Shown here piece after piece: positions 34,702 to 46,510 of a stretch of DNA of 64,000 bases (position 1 is its first letter; every line of letters starts with the position of its first letter). Made by a program: the position numbers and the translations under genes. This DNA is from Sanghuangporus weigelae (lineage: Eukaryota > Basidiomycota > Agaricomycetes > Hymenochaetales > Hymenochaetaceae). Under the pieces are notes generated by a model. The model was given only the letters and a program-made list of their open reading frames with translations. It did no database searches and had not been told where the DNA came from. The DNA lies in contig CP137319.1 of assembly GCA_033182465.1 (NCBI GenBank), positions 1,736,001-1,800,000 on the forward strand, in the 5' to 3' direction.

Positions 34702-35730
34702 CGCCTCCGTAAATGCAGGGTCATAAAGGGAGAGAGAAAGGGTGCTGTACTCCAAATAGACAGTGAGGAACGAGGAGAGCGGACACCGAGCGAGCGCGTC
34801 TATAAGCGTTCTCGAGACGACGACGGCAGATTCTGGTAGTCATGAGGATAGATTGCTGAAACGTACATCGTCCCTACGACCCTTCCTCGCATATGTATAT
34901 GCGGTAAAGATGAACTTACTCTTGCGCGCGGCACCCCGTATACGAAGGATCTTTCCCATTCGTTCGGATCACTTCACCCGATCTGTGGACATGAGATCAT
35001 ACTAGTATTCATTTGTAAGAGATGCTGGGAACACTGAATCTCTGAATCCGAAGTACTACTTGCCTCCTATCAATCCTTCGAATGTGATCCATGATGTGCT
35101 AAGTAGTGCCACAATCATAGAAGCCTGATCCCGGTGGACGCAATGCGCATCACAGACTCGGAGATGCCGCGACAAGGTACTCTTCATACATATGCAGTAA
35201 CTTTGAATGAAGATCACATCAAGATAAAAAGGCCTCGACCAAAATAAGTACACGTGTTTCCCCTAGAAACGACACAACACATAAAAAAACCATAGGCAAC
35301 AGACAGCTATATATAATTTCAATGGCGCCCAAAGTAACAAAATTTAACACTTGAGGCACGTATGTATCTGCAAGATAACCAAATCACCACTCAGACATTT
35401 GACCAATTAAATGCACAAGGAGGTCGGGGATAAGGGGTATAAGCGGGAGGTGGCCCGCAAGCCGGACTGGGCGGAAAGAAGAACAAGAGTCAGGGTTGTA
35501 ACAAAGATTCAGGTATACTCGTCAGTCGTGCAAAGCACGAAGACAGTAAACAAATTCAAGAAAACTTCAAACACTATAACAAGTAGCGTAGCGGTCAACG
35601 CCATCAACCAATCCACTTCAAAGCAAATAAGCAATCGGCCCATTCAATGGCCGATGGCGCGAAAGCAATACTTGTACAAGAGAATTTGTCATTCGCATTC
35701 AGTGCTCCAGGCCAGCGAAAAGCGGATTCG
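34702..35730. other. Intergenic region between membrane protein genes 2 and 3
   Basis: About 1 kb with the promoter of gene 2 on the left side and the presumed 3' UTR of gene 3 on the right. No coding signal was recognised. Confidence 0.4.
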
Positions 35731-37785
35731 TTAGAAGCCTCCATAGGCATCTTCATCGGAGTAGACAGTCTCCGGACGCTTGAGAACTGGGGCCTTGGGG
35801 GCCTCGGTTTTAAAGCCTTCAGTCTTTGGAACTTCGGTGCTGACCGCAGCTTGCTTCGTAGTCTGGGCAGATGGCAGAACATCCGTCCTCGTAGCGGACT
35901 CATCCTTTCCAATAAACCCGATTTCGACGGGAGTCTCGTGTCCATCATGAGCACGCGCTTCTAAACCCTCGACAAATTGGGCACGCTGAGGCGAGGTTGT
36001 GACGGAGCTCAACGGAGGTAAATCAACCTTCGGCGATGCGCGACCACTGGCCACATCAAATGATCCCTTGCGAGGCGATGGCGTCACGGGGAAGTTATAA
36101 GCAACGGGCGAAAACGAGCCGCTCATCATCCTAATCTCAGGAAGCGACGGAGGCATTGACGGCACGCGAGATGCTGGCTCTGGAGCAGAGTGGAATTCGG
36201 ATGAGGGACGCGAGGGCTCAAGCTTGTCATCCTTGTCGAATGCAACGACACCTACACCACTCTGAATAGTGTTCAACTGGTGATCCTCGAAAGGCGATAC
36301 CAACGGCGCGGAAACTCTACCCTGCGTAGAGAGCGGGTTACCTTGGTTCACGCGGTTGGTAGCCTCCGTTTCGTCGGCTTCGGAAACTTGCTGAAGCGGC
36401 TTGGGAGGCGAGATGTTCAGCTGCTTTGAGATTGCCTCGTACTGCGCCGCTTGGAAGGGCGTAACACTTGCGCGAGTCAGGTAATCAGGATTCTCGTCCG
36501 GATGCAAAACCGAATTGTTGCGTGCAAGCATGGAAGCCGCAGCATTCGATGGTACACGAACAAGATTACCATGAGCATCGTAAGCTGCGCCTCCGTAGGA
36601 TGCGATGGTAACCGGTGAACCTACTGGAGACTGAGACGTCGGATTGTAATACGGAGACGCGTTCGCATATTGCACCGCTGGGGCCGGAGACGTCGTAGGA
36701 CTAGGAACGTACATGTCAGGTGTAAATGACGGAGAGGAATGTGACGCATAGTCGCTGAACGGATTAGCAGAGCCATAAGAGTTACTACCTGATTGGTATG
36801 TTGTGGGTATAGCAGAAAGCGCAGCAATGTTCTGGTTGTGCCTTTCAAACATCGTTGGAGGACGAGGTCCACCACGTCCGCTGCTATTGCCTCGCTGCAA
36901 GGACGTGTCATCATCTCTAAGCATGACTGACTGCCGTTTGAATCCATCGGGGTCATATTCATCCTGCTTTCGGTTCCGACGGCGCTTTCAAGAACGGTTT
37001 AATCGAAAATCAAGGCTGTAAACACAGATGGACTTACAACGAAGAACATTACAAGACTAACTACCACAACAGCACCGACAATACCAGCTGCCGCTATGCC
37101 GACAACTCCTGCTGTAGTAATTCCAGATGATTCTGTCCCGCTTGATGTTGGAGAGGCTGCCGATCCAAGCGAGGTGCCGGAAGATACAGCAGCAGGAGAG
37201 CTGACGGTTCGCGTAACTCGTGCTGTTGTCTGATCGCTCGTCGCAAGCGTAGTGGTTGGAATTGTCGTCTATTATGAAGATTTATGGTAATGAGTATATG
37301 CGAAAGAAACCAATGTAATATAAATATATATGAACGAACCGTGGGAGTGATCGAAGATCTTGTGCTCAGAATAGAACTAGTCGTACTGCTGGAAGTGCTT
37401 TGAGCGACAGCTGAGCTGATACTACTGCTCGATGTCGTCGCGGTGACCGATGACGACGTTGTTTGAGCCGGCGTCGGCGTCAAAGTTGGGCTCGGAATGG
37501 TAGGTGTCGTGATGCGAGTGGTCAATACAACAGAGCTCGCTGCTGCCATAAGAAAAAGAAAAAGAGCTTTACGAATATGATATGCTTACTCGTTTCCCTG
37601 GTCGCGATTGGAATGAGGGGTTCTGTGTCAATAGACCTCGTCGGGGTAGCGGTCACCGCGTCCTCCGTTTCAGTTGTCCAGATTGCAGTCGGCGAAAATC
37701 GAGCTTTGAGGACATTTGGCAGACCACGGTGCGCACGACGCGCCATGCGGGACCGCTTGATAAGCATGTTCTCTGGCGACAACAT
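35731..37785 (-). CDS. Single-pass membrane protein 3 of 3, long cytosolic tail
   Basis: The start at 37785 gives MLSPENMLIKRSRMARRAHR, a basic N-terminus without a clear signal peptide. The next exon is a Ser/Thr-rich stretch (TRITTPTIPSPTLTPTPAQT), followed by TIPTTTLATSDQTTARVTRT after an intron that starts with GTTCGT. One span (ITTAGVVGIAAAGIVGAVVV, then VSLVMFFV) is followed by RRRNRKQDEYDPDGFKRQSV, a typical stop-transfer. The last exon adds about 400 residues of Ser/Pro-rich cytosolic tail with no known domain, ending ETVYSDEDAYGGF. The architecture resembles Mid2/Wsc-type wall sensors in outline, but no signature Cys domain is present, so no function is claimed. The missing signal peptide may mean that a 5' exon has been missed. 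Confidence 0.75.
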
Positions 37786-38630
37786 ATTCTAAGCCCTGAT
37801 CACAAGCTTATGTCCTAGATGAACTGAGATCGAGGAAGCGTGAAGAAATGTATGTAGTAGTGAGCGTTTTGGTGAAAAAGAGAGACAGATGTAAAGACCG
37901 TGGGGATCGTGAGAGACGGAAGGGAGTCCAGCGCCGATGAAGATGAAACCGTCAACGACGGGCGCGGCAGAGGATGGCGGGAGGCAAAAAGAGGTCGGGG
38001 ATGAAGCTGAAGCACAAGCTGAGTCGCTTGAAAAACAATCGCGACGCAAATTGAATTCAATATTAGGTCACAATTCGGCTATCCCCGCGTACCTTTGGGT
38101 CGAGGCCTTTTTGTTTTACCCGGACCACTCGACGTCGGCTCACCGTCTTACCTCACAAGCAGAACTGATACCATGGACCAGAATTTATTATCCTTTGCCT
38201 CGATCTCGCATTACCCACCAGCACGCATCTTCATCGTGCTGATTTTTTGAGCAATTTTCCTGCATCAAAGAACCCCCACGCTTATTGCCACCGAATGATA
38301 ATCATCTCAATCAGGCATGCCAGCTCCCTCGACCGAAAACTTGTGTGTAGCTCAAACTCCATCGGAGTTTTTCCATCAGTTCGAATTGCATATAAAAAGC
38401 CCTTAATCTATCATCTCGTGTTTGGGCCCATAAATATGGCTTTGAGAAGAGCAAGAACCATGTCCACCTGACAGTCAGGCTGACCCATCGAAGGGATTCT
38501 TGGGCGTCTATTGGTATGGTGTCCTCGTGTTCATATAATATGCATAGGCATCAGACTCAGCACCAGGCGATTCTTGCGCTTGCACAATCCACGTACTGTT
38601 CACTTCGTCCTCCCGATACGTATTCTGTGC
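37786..38630. promoter_or_regulatory. Divergent region between membrane protein gene 3 and the plus-strand BTB array
   Basis: The right end (about 38,490-38,560) keeps a degenerate copy of the promoter unit seen upstream of the intact BTB genes: TTCTTGGGCGTCTATTGG, a CATCCTCGTG-like word and a TATAATAT stretch. Nothing coding is seen. Confidence 0.5.
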
Positions 38631-38639
38631 GCCTATTGA

Positions 38640-39610
38640 AATTCCGTTCTGCGTTAAGGAACCTTTCACCCCAAACGAATACGCGGATGTCATTCTACGT
38701 TCCTGCGACGGATTCGACTTCTACATCACGAAAGTTTTCCTCGTAATGGCTTCTCCCATATTCAAGGACATGCTCTCGCTCCCACAGCCGGCACAGTCTA
38801 CTGGACGAATCGAGGCTTTGAATTTGCCAGTCGTCGATATTGCGGAACATGGAAACATTACGGACGTTCTTTTGCGCTTCATATATCCGACGGACGAGCC
38901 AGAATTGCCAGTCGAACTAATTTCCGGCGTCCTGATCGCGGCCCAGAAATACGAGATGCATTGTGCTCTCAAATGGGCCCAAAAAGTTATTCGCACGATG
39001 TGTTCAGGTGACGGTAGTGCCGTTTTGCAGGCTTTCGCATTAGCATGTAACCATCATCTTGAGGACGAGGCTCGGCTCGCCGCATGGAAGAGTCTCCAAT
39101 ACCATCTATTGGAGGAACCATTTATTCATTCCTTAGACTCAGCATCCGGAAGAGCATCGATGAATCTTCTCAAGTATCACAATGAGATCGGGAAGAAGAT
39201 ACTCGGGCTATTCTCTGCGTCCTCCACACTACCTATCTCCACCGTAGAATCCATTTCCTGCCTCCACTGCCTTGGCACGAAGGTCAGTATGTTCTTGCAT
39301 CTGCCGCAATGGTGGACAAATATGCGCAGATATGGCTGGTCCGAACAGTATACGCAACGACATAAGTGGTCCTCTATCTACCAATGGATTTTCAATCGAG
39401 TACTTCATGGGCAAAGTCCTATCTGCACCTCAGTGCCATTTTTGCATGCAGCGTGTTCTCTGCAAGAATGCGGATAAGATGCTTTACAATGTTTTGCGAG
39501 CAGAAATGAAGAATGTAGCGTCTCAGGTTCGCTCTGAATTTCTCTGTCAATTTGCTAGCGGCTTATGGTTCACATACATAGGTCAAATTCGAATTGCCGT
39601 GGAAGGATGA
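38640..39610 (+). pseudogene. BTB/POZ gene copy, plus array member 1, frame broken
   Basis: The reading frame KEPFTPNEYADVILRSCDGF runs on through ASPIFKDMLSLPQPAQST, VLLRFIYPTDEPELPVELIS and AAQKYEMHCALKWAQKVIRT to LPQWWT. There it needs one extra base to continue into ICADMAGPNSIRND and GPLSTNGFSIEYFMG, which match the intact paralogues. No start codon is found at the position used by the paralogues. The last exon is still there (VKFELPWKDEQ). This is a recent pseudogene, or else it survives with a changed C-terminus and a downstream Met. Confidence 0.7.
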
Positions 39611-39867
39611 ACAGTAATTCTCAATATTGCTATCACACCGGACTTAGTAAATCATAGCCAGGGCCTTTGTTTTGACCTACCTATTGATGCAAATGACGAC
39701 CTCGCCGATATTTGAACTTATTAAGATACACGATCGATGTATGTCATCACCAAGTTCGGAGAGCATCAAACTTCTCCGCTGAGCCAAATCATGCGAAGCA
39801 GTTTCATAAGGTGGGAAATTTGACTGAAAAATGGAACTCCTAGCCATACAAGAACTTACAGTCACGT

Positions 39868-39960
39868 TTGGCCAGTGACTGAGTTCTTGGGCGTTTAAGC
39901 GCCTTGCGGCATCCTCGTGCTGGCATGCTATATTATATCAAGCTGTCAACGTTTTGATCA
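39868..39960. promoter_or_regulatory. BTB promoter unit (member 2)
   Basis: The stretch with GAGTTCTTGGGCGTTTAAG, CTTGCGGCATCCTCGTG and GCATGCTATATTATATCAA is repeated upstream of member 3. The TATA-like box at about 39929 lies 87 bp before the start codon. Confidence 0.6.
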
Positions 39961-40015
39961 ACCTGGACGTGCGCAATCTCCTCTTGTCGCTTTAACTCAC
40001 AGTTCAAACGACGAT

Positions 40016-41030
40016 ATGTCCGATGCTACAGAACCAGCCCCGGCTTTCTGCGTCCAGGACCCCTTTACAGCCAATGACTATTCGGATATCATCCTCCGGT
40101 CAAGCGATGGGTTTAGATTCTATGCTATCAAGGGCCTCCTCTCGATGACTTCGCCGATATTCCGAGATATGTTCTCTCTTCCCCAAGGCACCATGCCCGC
40201 GGGTGGTTCCGAGGAACGAAATTTATCAGTCGTGGATATTGCAGAATCCGGAATTGTTATAGATGCTCTTCTGCGCTACATATGCCCGGTAGACGATCCT
40301 GTTTTGACCATCGAACTCGCCTTCGATATTCTTCTTGCAGCACAGAAATACGAGATGCGTCGAACTCTTTCGTGGGCCAAAGGTGCTATTCGCATGATAT
40401 GCCCCAGTGCCGACGAAAGTATTGTTCTGCAATCGTATGCACTAGCGAGTAAACAACATCTAGAGGACGAGATTCGAATTATCGCGCGAGAGAGTCTCAA
40501 ATGGAATCTCATGGGGTCGCCTTTCATCCACCTACTGCATTCATCTTTCGGAAGGACAGTGCTAAGTCTTTCCCTTTATCACCACGAAGTTGGGAAAAGA
40601 ATCATCATCGAACTATTCTCCGACTCCTCTGAACTATCTGCCGATGCTGCGGACATTATTCATTGTACCGCCGAAGGATGCCATGCGGATCACAATTGCA
40701 AGATTCGCTTCTCTGAGAAACGAGTTTCAGTACCGGAATGGTGGTCGCGTATATGTCAAGACATGGCTAACAGGTTGTTCCTGGAGGGGCCTATATTGGA
40801 AGATCGGATTTTCGAGGAAAGCCTAGGAAAGCGAGTGCATTCGAGTGGTTGCGACGAGTGCAAATGCCGTCTTAAGAAAAGGTCTAACAAGCTGGTTAAA
40901 ATATTGAAGAGAGAAATAGGCAATCTAGTATCTCAGGTGCGTTCTCACCAAATTCGAGGTCTATTTCAAAACTTATTCCAAGGATATTGAATAGGTCGAA
41001 TTCGAGATACCGTGGAAGGATGATCATTAG
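40016..41030 (+). CDS. BTB/POZ domain protein, plus array member 2, intact
   Basis: The start MSDATEPAPAFCVQDPFTAN at 40016 is preferred to an upstream in-frame Met because it lines up with member 3 and follows the shared promoter unit. The BTB core reads DYSDIILRSSDGFRFYAIKG and SPIFRDMFSLPQGT. Helical back-region repeats follow (AAQKYEMRRTLSWAKGAIRM), then a WW pair (VPEWWSRICQDMANR) and a Cys pair (GCDECKCRLKK). One intron (40937-40994) leads to a tiny last exon, VEFEIPWKDDH. The spliced length is about 318 residues. BTB domains dimerise and often recruit Cul3 ligases. No nuclear or kelch domain is present, and no function can be assigned. Confidence 0.82.
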
Positions 41031-41557
41031 CGAATCGCCTCGGTTATAGAGCCACCTCTCCCCGTTGGTGTCCAGCAGATACATCTGAACGGTACAGGAC
41101 ATTTCACATTATCTGTGCGTTTATGCATGTCTGTTGCTCAGTCGTCAAACGACCTTTTTTTGTGATCAGGACACCACGGGTTCGAGAAGAATTCGTTCAA
41201 CGTCTCATGTACGTCCTCCGAGTTGTATCCGTTCTGATGTTGTCCATCTTCGTTCGACCTTCACCGCGCACGTATGTGGTCTGTCTCAGTTCGATAGAGC
41301 GTCGAGTCTGTGCGTCTTATGTAATGCTATTATCGCACCAGACTCTGAACAGGTTCTATGCTTGCTTCGCCTACCACGTTGATGCAAATAACTTCCTCAC
41401 AAATGATTTAACTCCTTTCGGCTATGCCCAATATACAAAATCAATTGACGTATCAAGAATCCGGCTTTCTTTCTGAGCCAGAACACGAGAAGCATTTCCA
41501 TGAAGGTGGATAATTGATTGAGAAGCGGTGCTTCCGAGCAGTTTCTCAAGGGATTGA

Positions 41558-41650
41558 CAGTCCCATTGGCCCAGCTACTGAGTTCTTGAGCGTCTAAACA
41601 CCTTGCGGCATCCTCATGTTGGCATGCTATTTTATATCAACCTCTCAATG
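41558..41650. promoter_or_regulatory. BTB promoter unit (member 3)
   Basis: This is the same unit as at 39868-39960, with GAGTTCTTGAGCGTCTAAA, CTTGCGGCATCCTCATG and GCATGCTATTTTATATCAA. The TATA-like box at about 41627 lies 88 bp before the start, as in member 2. The stretch 41,031-41,557 before it has no recognisable gene. Confidence 0.6.
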
Positions 41651-41714
41651 TTTCGGTCGACATCGAAGTCCACAATCCCCACTCACCGCTTTATCTCACT
41701 GTTAGAACGACGAT

Positions 41715-42708
41715 ATGACCGATGCTATTGAACCAGTATCGACTTTCTGCGTCCAGGATCCCTTTACCGCGAATGACTATGCGGATATTATCCTCCGTTC
41801 CAATGATGGGTTCAGTTTCTACGCTATAAATTGCCTCCTCTCGATGGCATCGCCGATATTCCGAGATATGTTCTCTCGTCCCAAAGTTACCATACCCGCA
41901 GGACAATCCGGGGAACGGAATTTGCCAGTCGTCGATATCACAGAATCAGGCATTGTTACCGACGCTCTACTCCGATACCTGTATCCGGTGGCCGATCCAG
42001 ACTTGACCGTCGAACTCGCCTTTGACGTTCTTCTTGCAACGCAGAAGTACGAGATTCAACATGCTCTCAGGTTGGCCAAGGATGCTGTTCGGACTCTTTG
42101 CTCGGTGGACGAGAGCGCTGTTTTGCGCACCTTCGCTTTAGCGAGCCGACACCGCTTGGAAAACGAGATTCGTTTTGCTGCTCAAGAAAGCCTCAAATAC
42201 TGTCTTCTAAAATCTCCCCAAATCCATTTACTGGATCCATCTTCTGGGAGGGCTATCCTGATTCTTTCCCAATACCACAGCGAAGTTGCGGATCGAGTCG
42301 CCGATATGTTCCTTCGGATTCCCGATACTTTGAAAGAACTTGTCCGATGCGAAGAGTGCAATAAGGCAGAAGTCAAGTTTCTACCAAAAGATAAAGTCGT
42401 ATCGGCTTGGTGGACGAAATTATGTCAAGACATGACTCAAATAAAAAGGGCGTCCATTTGCGGTCCCTTATCAGAAAATGGGATTTCGGTAGCCGACATT
42501 TCGAAGCGAGTATATTCGTCGATATGCTACGACTGCGAGCGTCGTTTTCTTTGGGAAGGGCCTGACAAGTTTGTAAAGAATTTGAAAGATGCTATGGAGG
42601 ACACAGCTTCTGAGGTAATTCTTGCACAAACCCGGCGTTCCTTTCGAGACTGATTCCGGTGGTCTTCGACAGGTCACATTCCACATACCATGGGAGGATG
42701 CTCAGTAG
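41715..42708 (+). CDS. BTB/POZ domain protein, plus array member 3, intact
   Basis: The start MTDAIEPVSTFCVQDPFTAN matches member 2. The core reads DYADIILRSNDGFSFYAINC and SPIFRDMFSRPKVT, followed by YEIQHALRLAKDAVRTLCSV, the WW pair in AWWTKLCQDMTQ and the Cys pair in ICYDCERRFLW. One intron (42615-42672) precedes the last exon VTFHIPWEDAQ. The spliced length is about 311 residues. The region between the BTB core and the WW pair differs most from member 2, which suggests relaxed or diversifying change there. Confidence 0.82.
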
Positions 42709-42979
42709 TTCGATGCCAATGACCAATATCGCGGATTCTGATTGTCCTCGTTGATGATGAGTATGAGTATGAGTGTATGCATGTTGTTTGGGGTGTATCT
42801 GTATGTATGTATGTTGATCGACAACCAAAATTGTCTGACACTTTTGACAATCAGGTATTCTGAAGCGATCTGCTATATAGTAGCTAGTATCCGATGCACT
42901 ACTGTTCCTTCCAATCTGAACTGCATCCTTATCCTTTACCGTGCTTTTAGTCTTCCTACCTCACGTCTAAAGAACAACA

Positions 42980-43920
42980 ACATGCTCAACTCACGAATTT
43001 GCCAACATCATCTTGCGAACGAGTGACGGGTTTGACTTCTATGTGGTCAGGGCTGTTCTCTCAATATCCTCTCCCGTATTCAAAGACATGTTCTCCATTG
43101 CCAGCAACCAACGCCTCTTAGACAAGACTTAACTCCGTGTCTACCAGTCATTGATGTCGAGGAATCCGGTGTTATCCTGGAGTCTTCTTCGCTGCATATA
43201 TCCCGTGTCCAAATCGCATACGACGGTCGAGGTTGCATTTGGTGTTTTACTTGCAGCGCAGAAGTATGAGATGGCTATCGTTATCGACTAGCCAAAAAAA
43301 AAAGCCTTGAATTTCAGTGGAAAGATGACGAGATTGCTATCCTTCAGACTTTCGCGTTAGCAAGCAAGCATTGTTAGGAGTACGAGATTGAAGGCTGAGC
43401 ATTTGTACGCATTTGTAAGCCTTCGATTTTGCCTTCCGAATTCATCTTCGATCCGTTCTTTGGACCTTGCACTCGGAAAAGCGGTCGCGAACCTCGAGTT
43501 ATTTTCCGCCTCCTCTGATCTACCTGTTGATGCTACGCATATCATTTACTGTGGTAAAGGACCCCATTCCGAGACGTACCTGTTATTGCATTCCCGCGAG
43601 AACAGATGTTTCGGATACCACTATGTTGGCTCGATGCATGCCAAAGCTCAATCTGAAAGGATCCTCATGAAAGGACCTTTATTGGACGATGGGATCTTGA
43701 AGGATAACTTGAGGACGCAGGCTATGTTTGCTGACTGCGGAAAATGCAAGCAGCTTCTTTGTAATCCTGACAAACTCGTCCAGATAATGAAGAGAGAAAA
43801 AAAAAGCAGAGAGTGCAGCATCCCAGGTAAATTGTTACTCAATGCTAGTAAGTATTCGAGAATGACGACAGTATCCTTGGACAGATCGAATTTCGGATAC
43901 CGTGGAAGGAGTAGCTCTTG
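42980..43920 (+). pseudogene. BTB/POZ gene copy, plus array member 4, decayed
   Basis: Recognisable pieces in several frames include SDGFDFYVVRAVLSISSPVF near 43,026-43,080, LAAQKYEM near 43,250 and the later ALGKAVANLELFSASSDLPV. The Cys pair (ADCGKCKQLL) and the last exon IEFRIPWKE are also visible. No single frame joins them; a poly-A run near 43,291 and a stop at 43,375 are among the breaks. The order of pieces matches members 2 and 3. Confidence 0.75.
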
Positions 43921-44725
43921 ATAATGCATATGACCATTCATGTCGTGGGCCACATTAAAAGTATTTGTCTTTTCGTTGACGCCTAGGATGAGCGCATGAT
44001 CCTTATGGCAAGTCCACGATGCCGATGGGAGAATTCATTCCTATTTTCCGTTGTCCCATTTCATCCTCATCCTTCTTCGCACATACGATCTGTAGTATAA
44101 ACAACGATATATTCGATATTATCAGTGCTTCTCCAACGCAACAGAAGCACCTATTTACTAGGAACATTTGATAAAAGAATTTTGTAAGCAAGCTACGTTT
44201 GAGCAAGGATGGCCAAATACAGCTCACATCTACTATGCAGCGACTGCTCAACTTTCGCTCTGGCGTATTTACTCCCTCGGACCAATCTATATTCAATAGG
44301 AATGTTGGTGCCTTTTCAAGGCCGATACAACAGGGATCGGCGACTGTTCGCCGTCCCGTGCGGAACTGTCGAAACTTGAATTCCCTGGGTATGCGATGTC
44401 TTCCTGTAGATTACCATTATTGGAACTAGTCGAAGGGGAAGCATAACCTCCGTTTGTGAGACTTGTGGGCATGTGACTGTGCCACATTGTTGTGTCCGTT
44501 TGTACATCCGAATCCGGAATCGCGACGCCTATGAGTATATGCGCTCGCACACTTTCGAGTATCAGCGGCTCTATCATTTTGATTCGGACTGATGTAGACG
44601 AATATAGCGGTCATTCGAACAGATGTCCCCGAACCATTCCTTGACGAACACCCCCACCTCGCTGTGGCCTTGTATCATAGCTCTCGCGACTGTGTAGTCG
44701 GTTTCTCGTTCCTTCTCAGTTTCAG
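43921..44725. other. Intergenic region between the BTB array and the GT61 gene
   Basis: Short minus-strand frames (44293-44720) contain a possible small C-terminus (MIEPLILESVRAHILIG) but no recognisable family. Nothing else is seen. Confidence 0.3.
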
Positions 44726-46510
44726 ATGAGGCATATGAGACATTCTCTCGACTTCACTCCTACTCGGCGAGAACTCGTCCTGCTTTCTGCCTTGCTCTTC
44801 TTCCTTTTGTTCATAACGCGTAACGGCCACCAGCACATCGAACCAATCACTTCGCGATATCTTGATGTGCTTGCGAAGTCTCAGAGGGTCGGGGTGAAGC
44901 CTGAAAGTAATCGTTTTCCAGAACCGAGGCTGTCTTGGACGGGCGCGAGGGTACCAGAGACGACGATTGTGGCACACACTCCAGGTGAGTATTGCTACTT
45001 CCGTCCCGGCGCGCCGAGCGAGGTTATAAATAGAACGAAGATCGGCCAAGTCTTTTCTTACTTTCTTGCTGCAGCTTGGCAGAACGTGGATGCTGACTGA
45101 CGATCATACGTATGCTAGGATGGACTGCTCTGGACAAGCTTTACGTATTTAACGGGACATTATTTATCGTTACCTCGACACCTGAGGATATTCCTGAACC
45201 AAAACTTTTGACTTCTTCTGGGTATGAAATATTCAATGGTCCAGTGGAAAGAGCAAAACGCAAGCCATCGGAGAAAGATATCCGCATCGTCACTCCAGAA
45301 GAAGCCCGAGTTGTCTTCGGAACGCAGAGCGCGATTCGACTGGATGGAGTAAGCTTTATGAATACTGATCCGAAACAATTCATTAAACATTATTAGTGAG
45401 TGCTACACAGCATTATTAATACATTTCTCTGAACATCGAATCCAGTCATTGGGCTGCAGAATTGTTCTTTGGATTCTGGAGGGCGTATTCTTCCCTCGAT
45501 ATCTTCATCACCGCTGATGGTCAGACAAACTTGCCTCCACCGAGACGAATGATCTTCAGGCATGTCAGTACTACGGAATGGCGCGACTATGCCTCTATGA
45601 ACCAATGGGTGACCCGGGGAGCCTTTCCCTCCCTGAGCATGGAATTTAAGGGAGATTGGGCGGATCGCGCAGCAATGCAAGTACCTTTCGTCTTTGACCG
45701 AGTACTATTAGCAGATCGTGCCTCTGCGGGAGAGGGCGAACCATTCTTGATCACCTGGCGCTCCGCGAGCAATGCATTCGTTCTGCCCGGAAGTCAACGG
45801 TGGTGGTCGCCTATCCGGCGAAGCGTCCTCGAGTTTAGCGGGGTCGGGGCACAATGGATCTATGGGCCAAATCCGAACGGCACGGCCGAGTATGAAAAGT
45901 TCGTGATAACTTATATCTCGCGACAGGGGTGGGGCCGTCGAATGCTGCGCCAAGCAGATCATGAGAAGCTGGTCGAAGAACTGTATAAGCTCAGGGACAA
46001 ATATGGATATGAAGTAAATGTTGTGAATATGGATAAGTTGACGCGGGCCGAGCAAATTCAACTTGCGGGTCGAACGACTGTATGTGCCCTTTCCTGGCCT
46101 ACAAGATGGGTTTCCAACTGAAATTCTTTTTAAAGATCATGATGGGCGTGCATGGAAATGGATTGACTTCGCTTCTTTGGATGAGACCCACTCGCCGTGC
46201 AACGGTCATCGAGTTCTTCTACCCCGGTGGCGTCGCATTTGACTACGAGTTCACTACGCGAGCACTGGGTATGAAACATTATGGTGTATGGAATAACGAG
46301 TGAGCGCTCAGACCTACGATTCCTGTATGATTGTTTTACTCACAAGGATTGCCTTGGGATAGGACATTCACTCGTCCAAACATTTCGCCTTTTCCAATTT
46401 ATCCAGAAGGATTCCAAGGAAACGATATACCACTGAACGGCACGGTCGTTGCCCAACTTGTGCAAGACAGATTGACCCTCAAGCCCGAGCCTAGCACCGA
46501 TACGTCCTGA
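44726..46510 (+). CDS. Glycosyltransferase family 61 (DUF563) protein, type II membrane
   Basis: A short cytosolic N-terminus is followed by one signal anchor (ELVLLSALLFFLLFI), so the catalytic part should lie in the Golgi or ER lumen. The family core includes WAAELFFGFWRAYSSLDIFI, the basic/aromatic block RRMIFRHVSTTEWRDY, YISRQGWGRRML and the C-terminal GVHGNGLTSLLWMRP followed by VIEFFYPGGV. The last piece corresponds to the HGxGLTxLxxMxP region found across GT61. Four introns are inferred (about 44992-45118, 45394-45446, 46081-46131 and 46301-46362). The gene ends in STDTS. GT61 includes xylosyl- and O-GlcNAc-transferases; the donor and acceptor cannot be read from sequence. Confidence 0.88.

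Noticed and set aside
44293-44720. Possible small minus-strand gene or remnant upstream of GT61
   Set aside because: Only a short C-terminal-like piece is open and no upstream exon could be joined.
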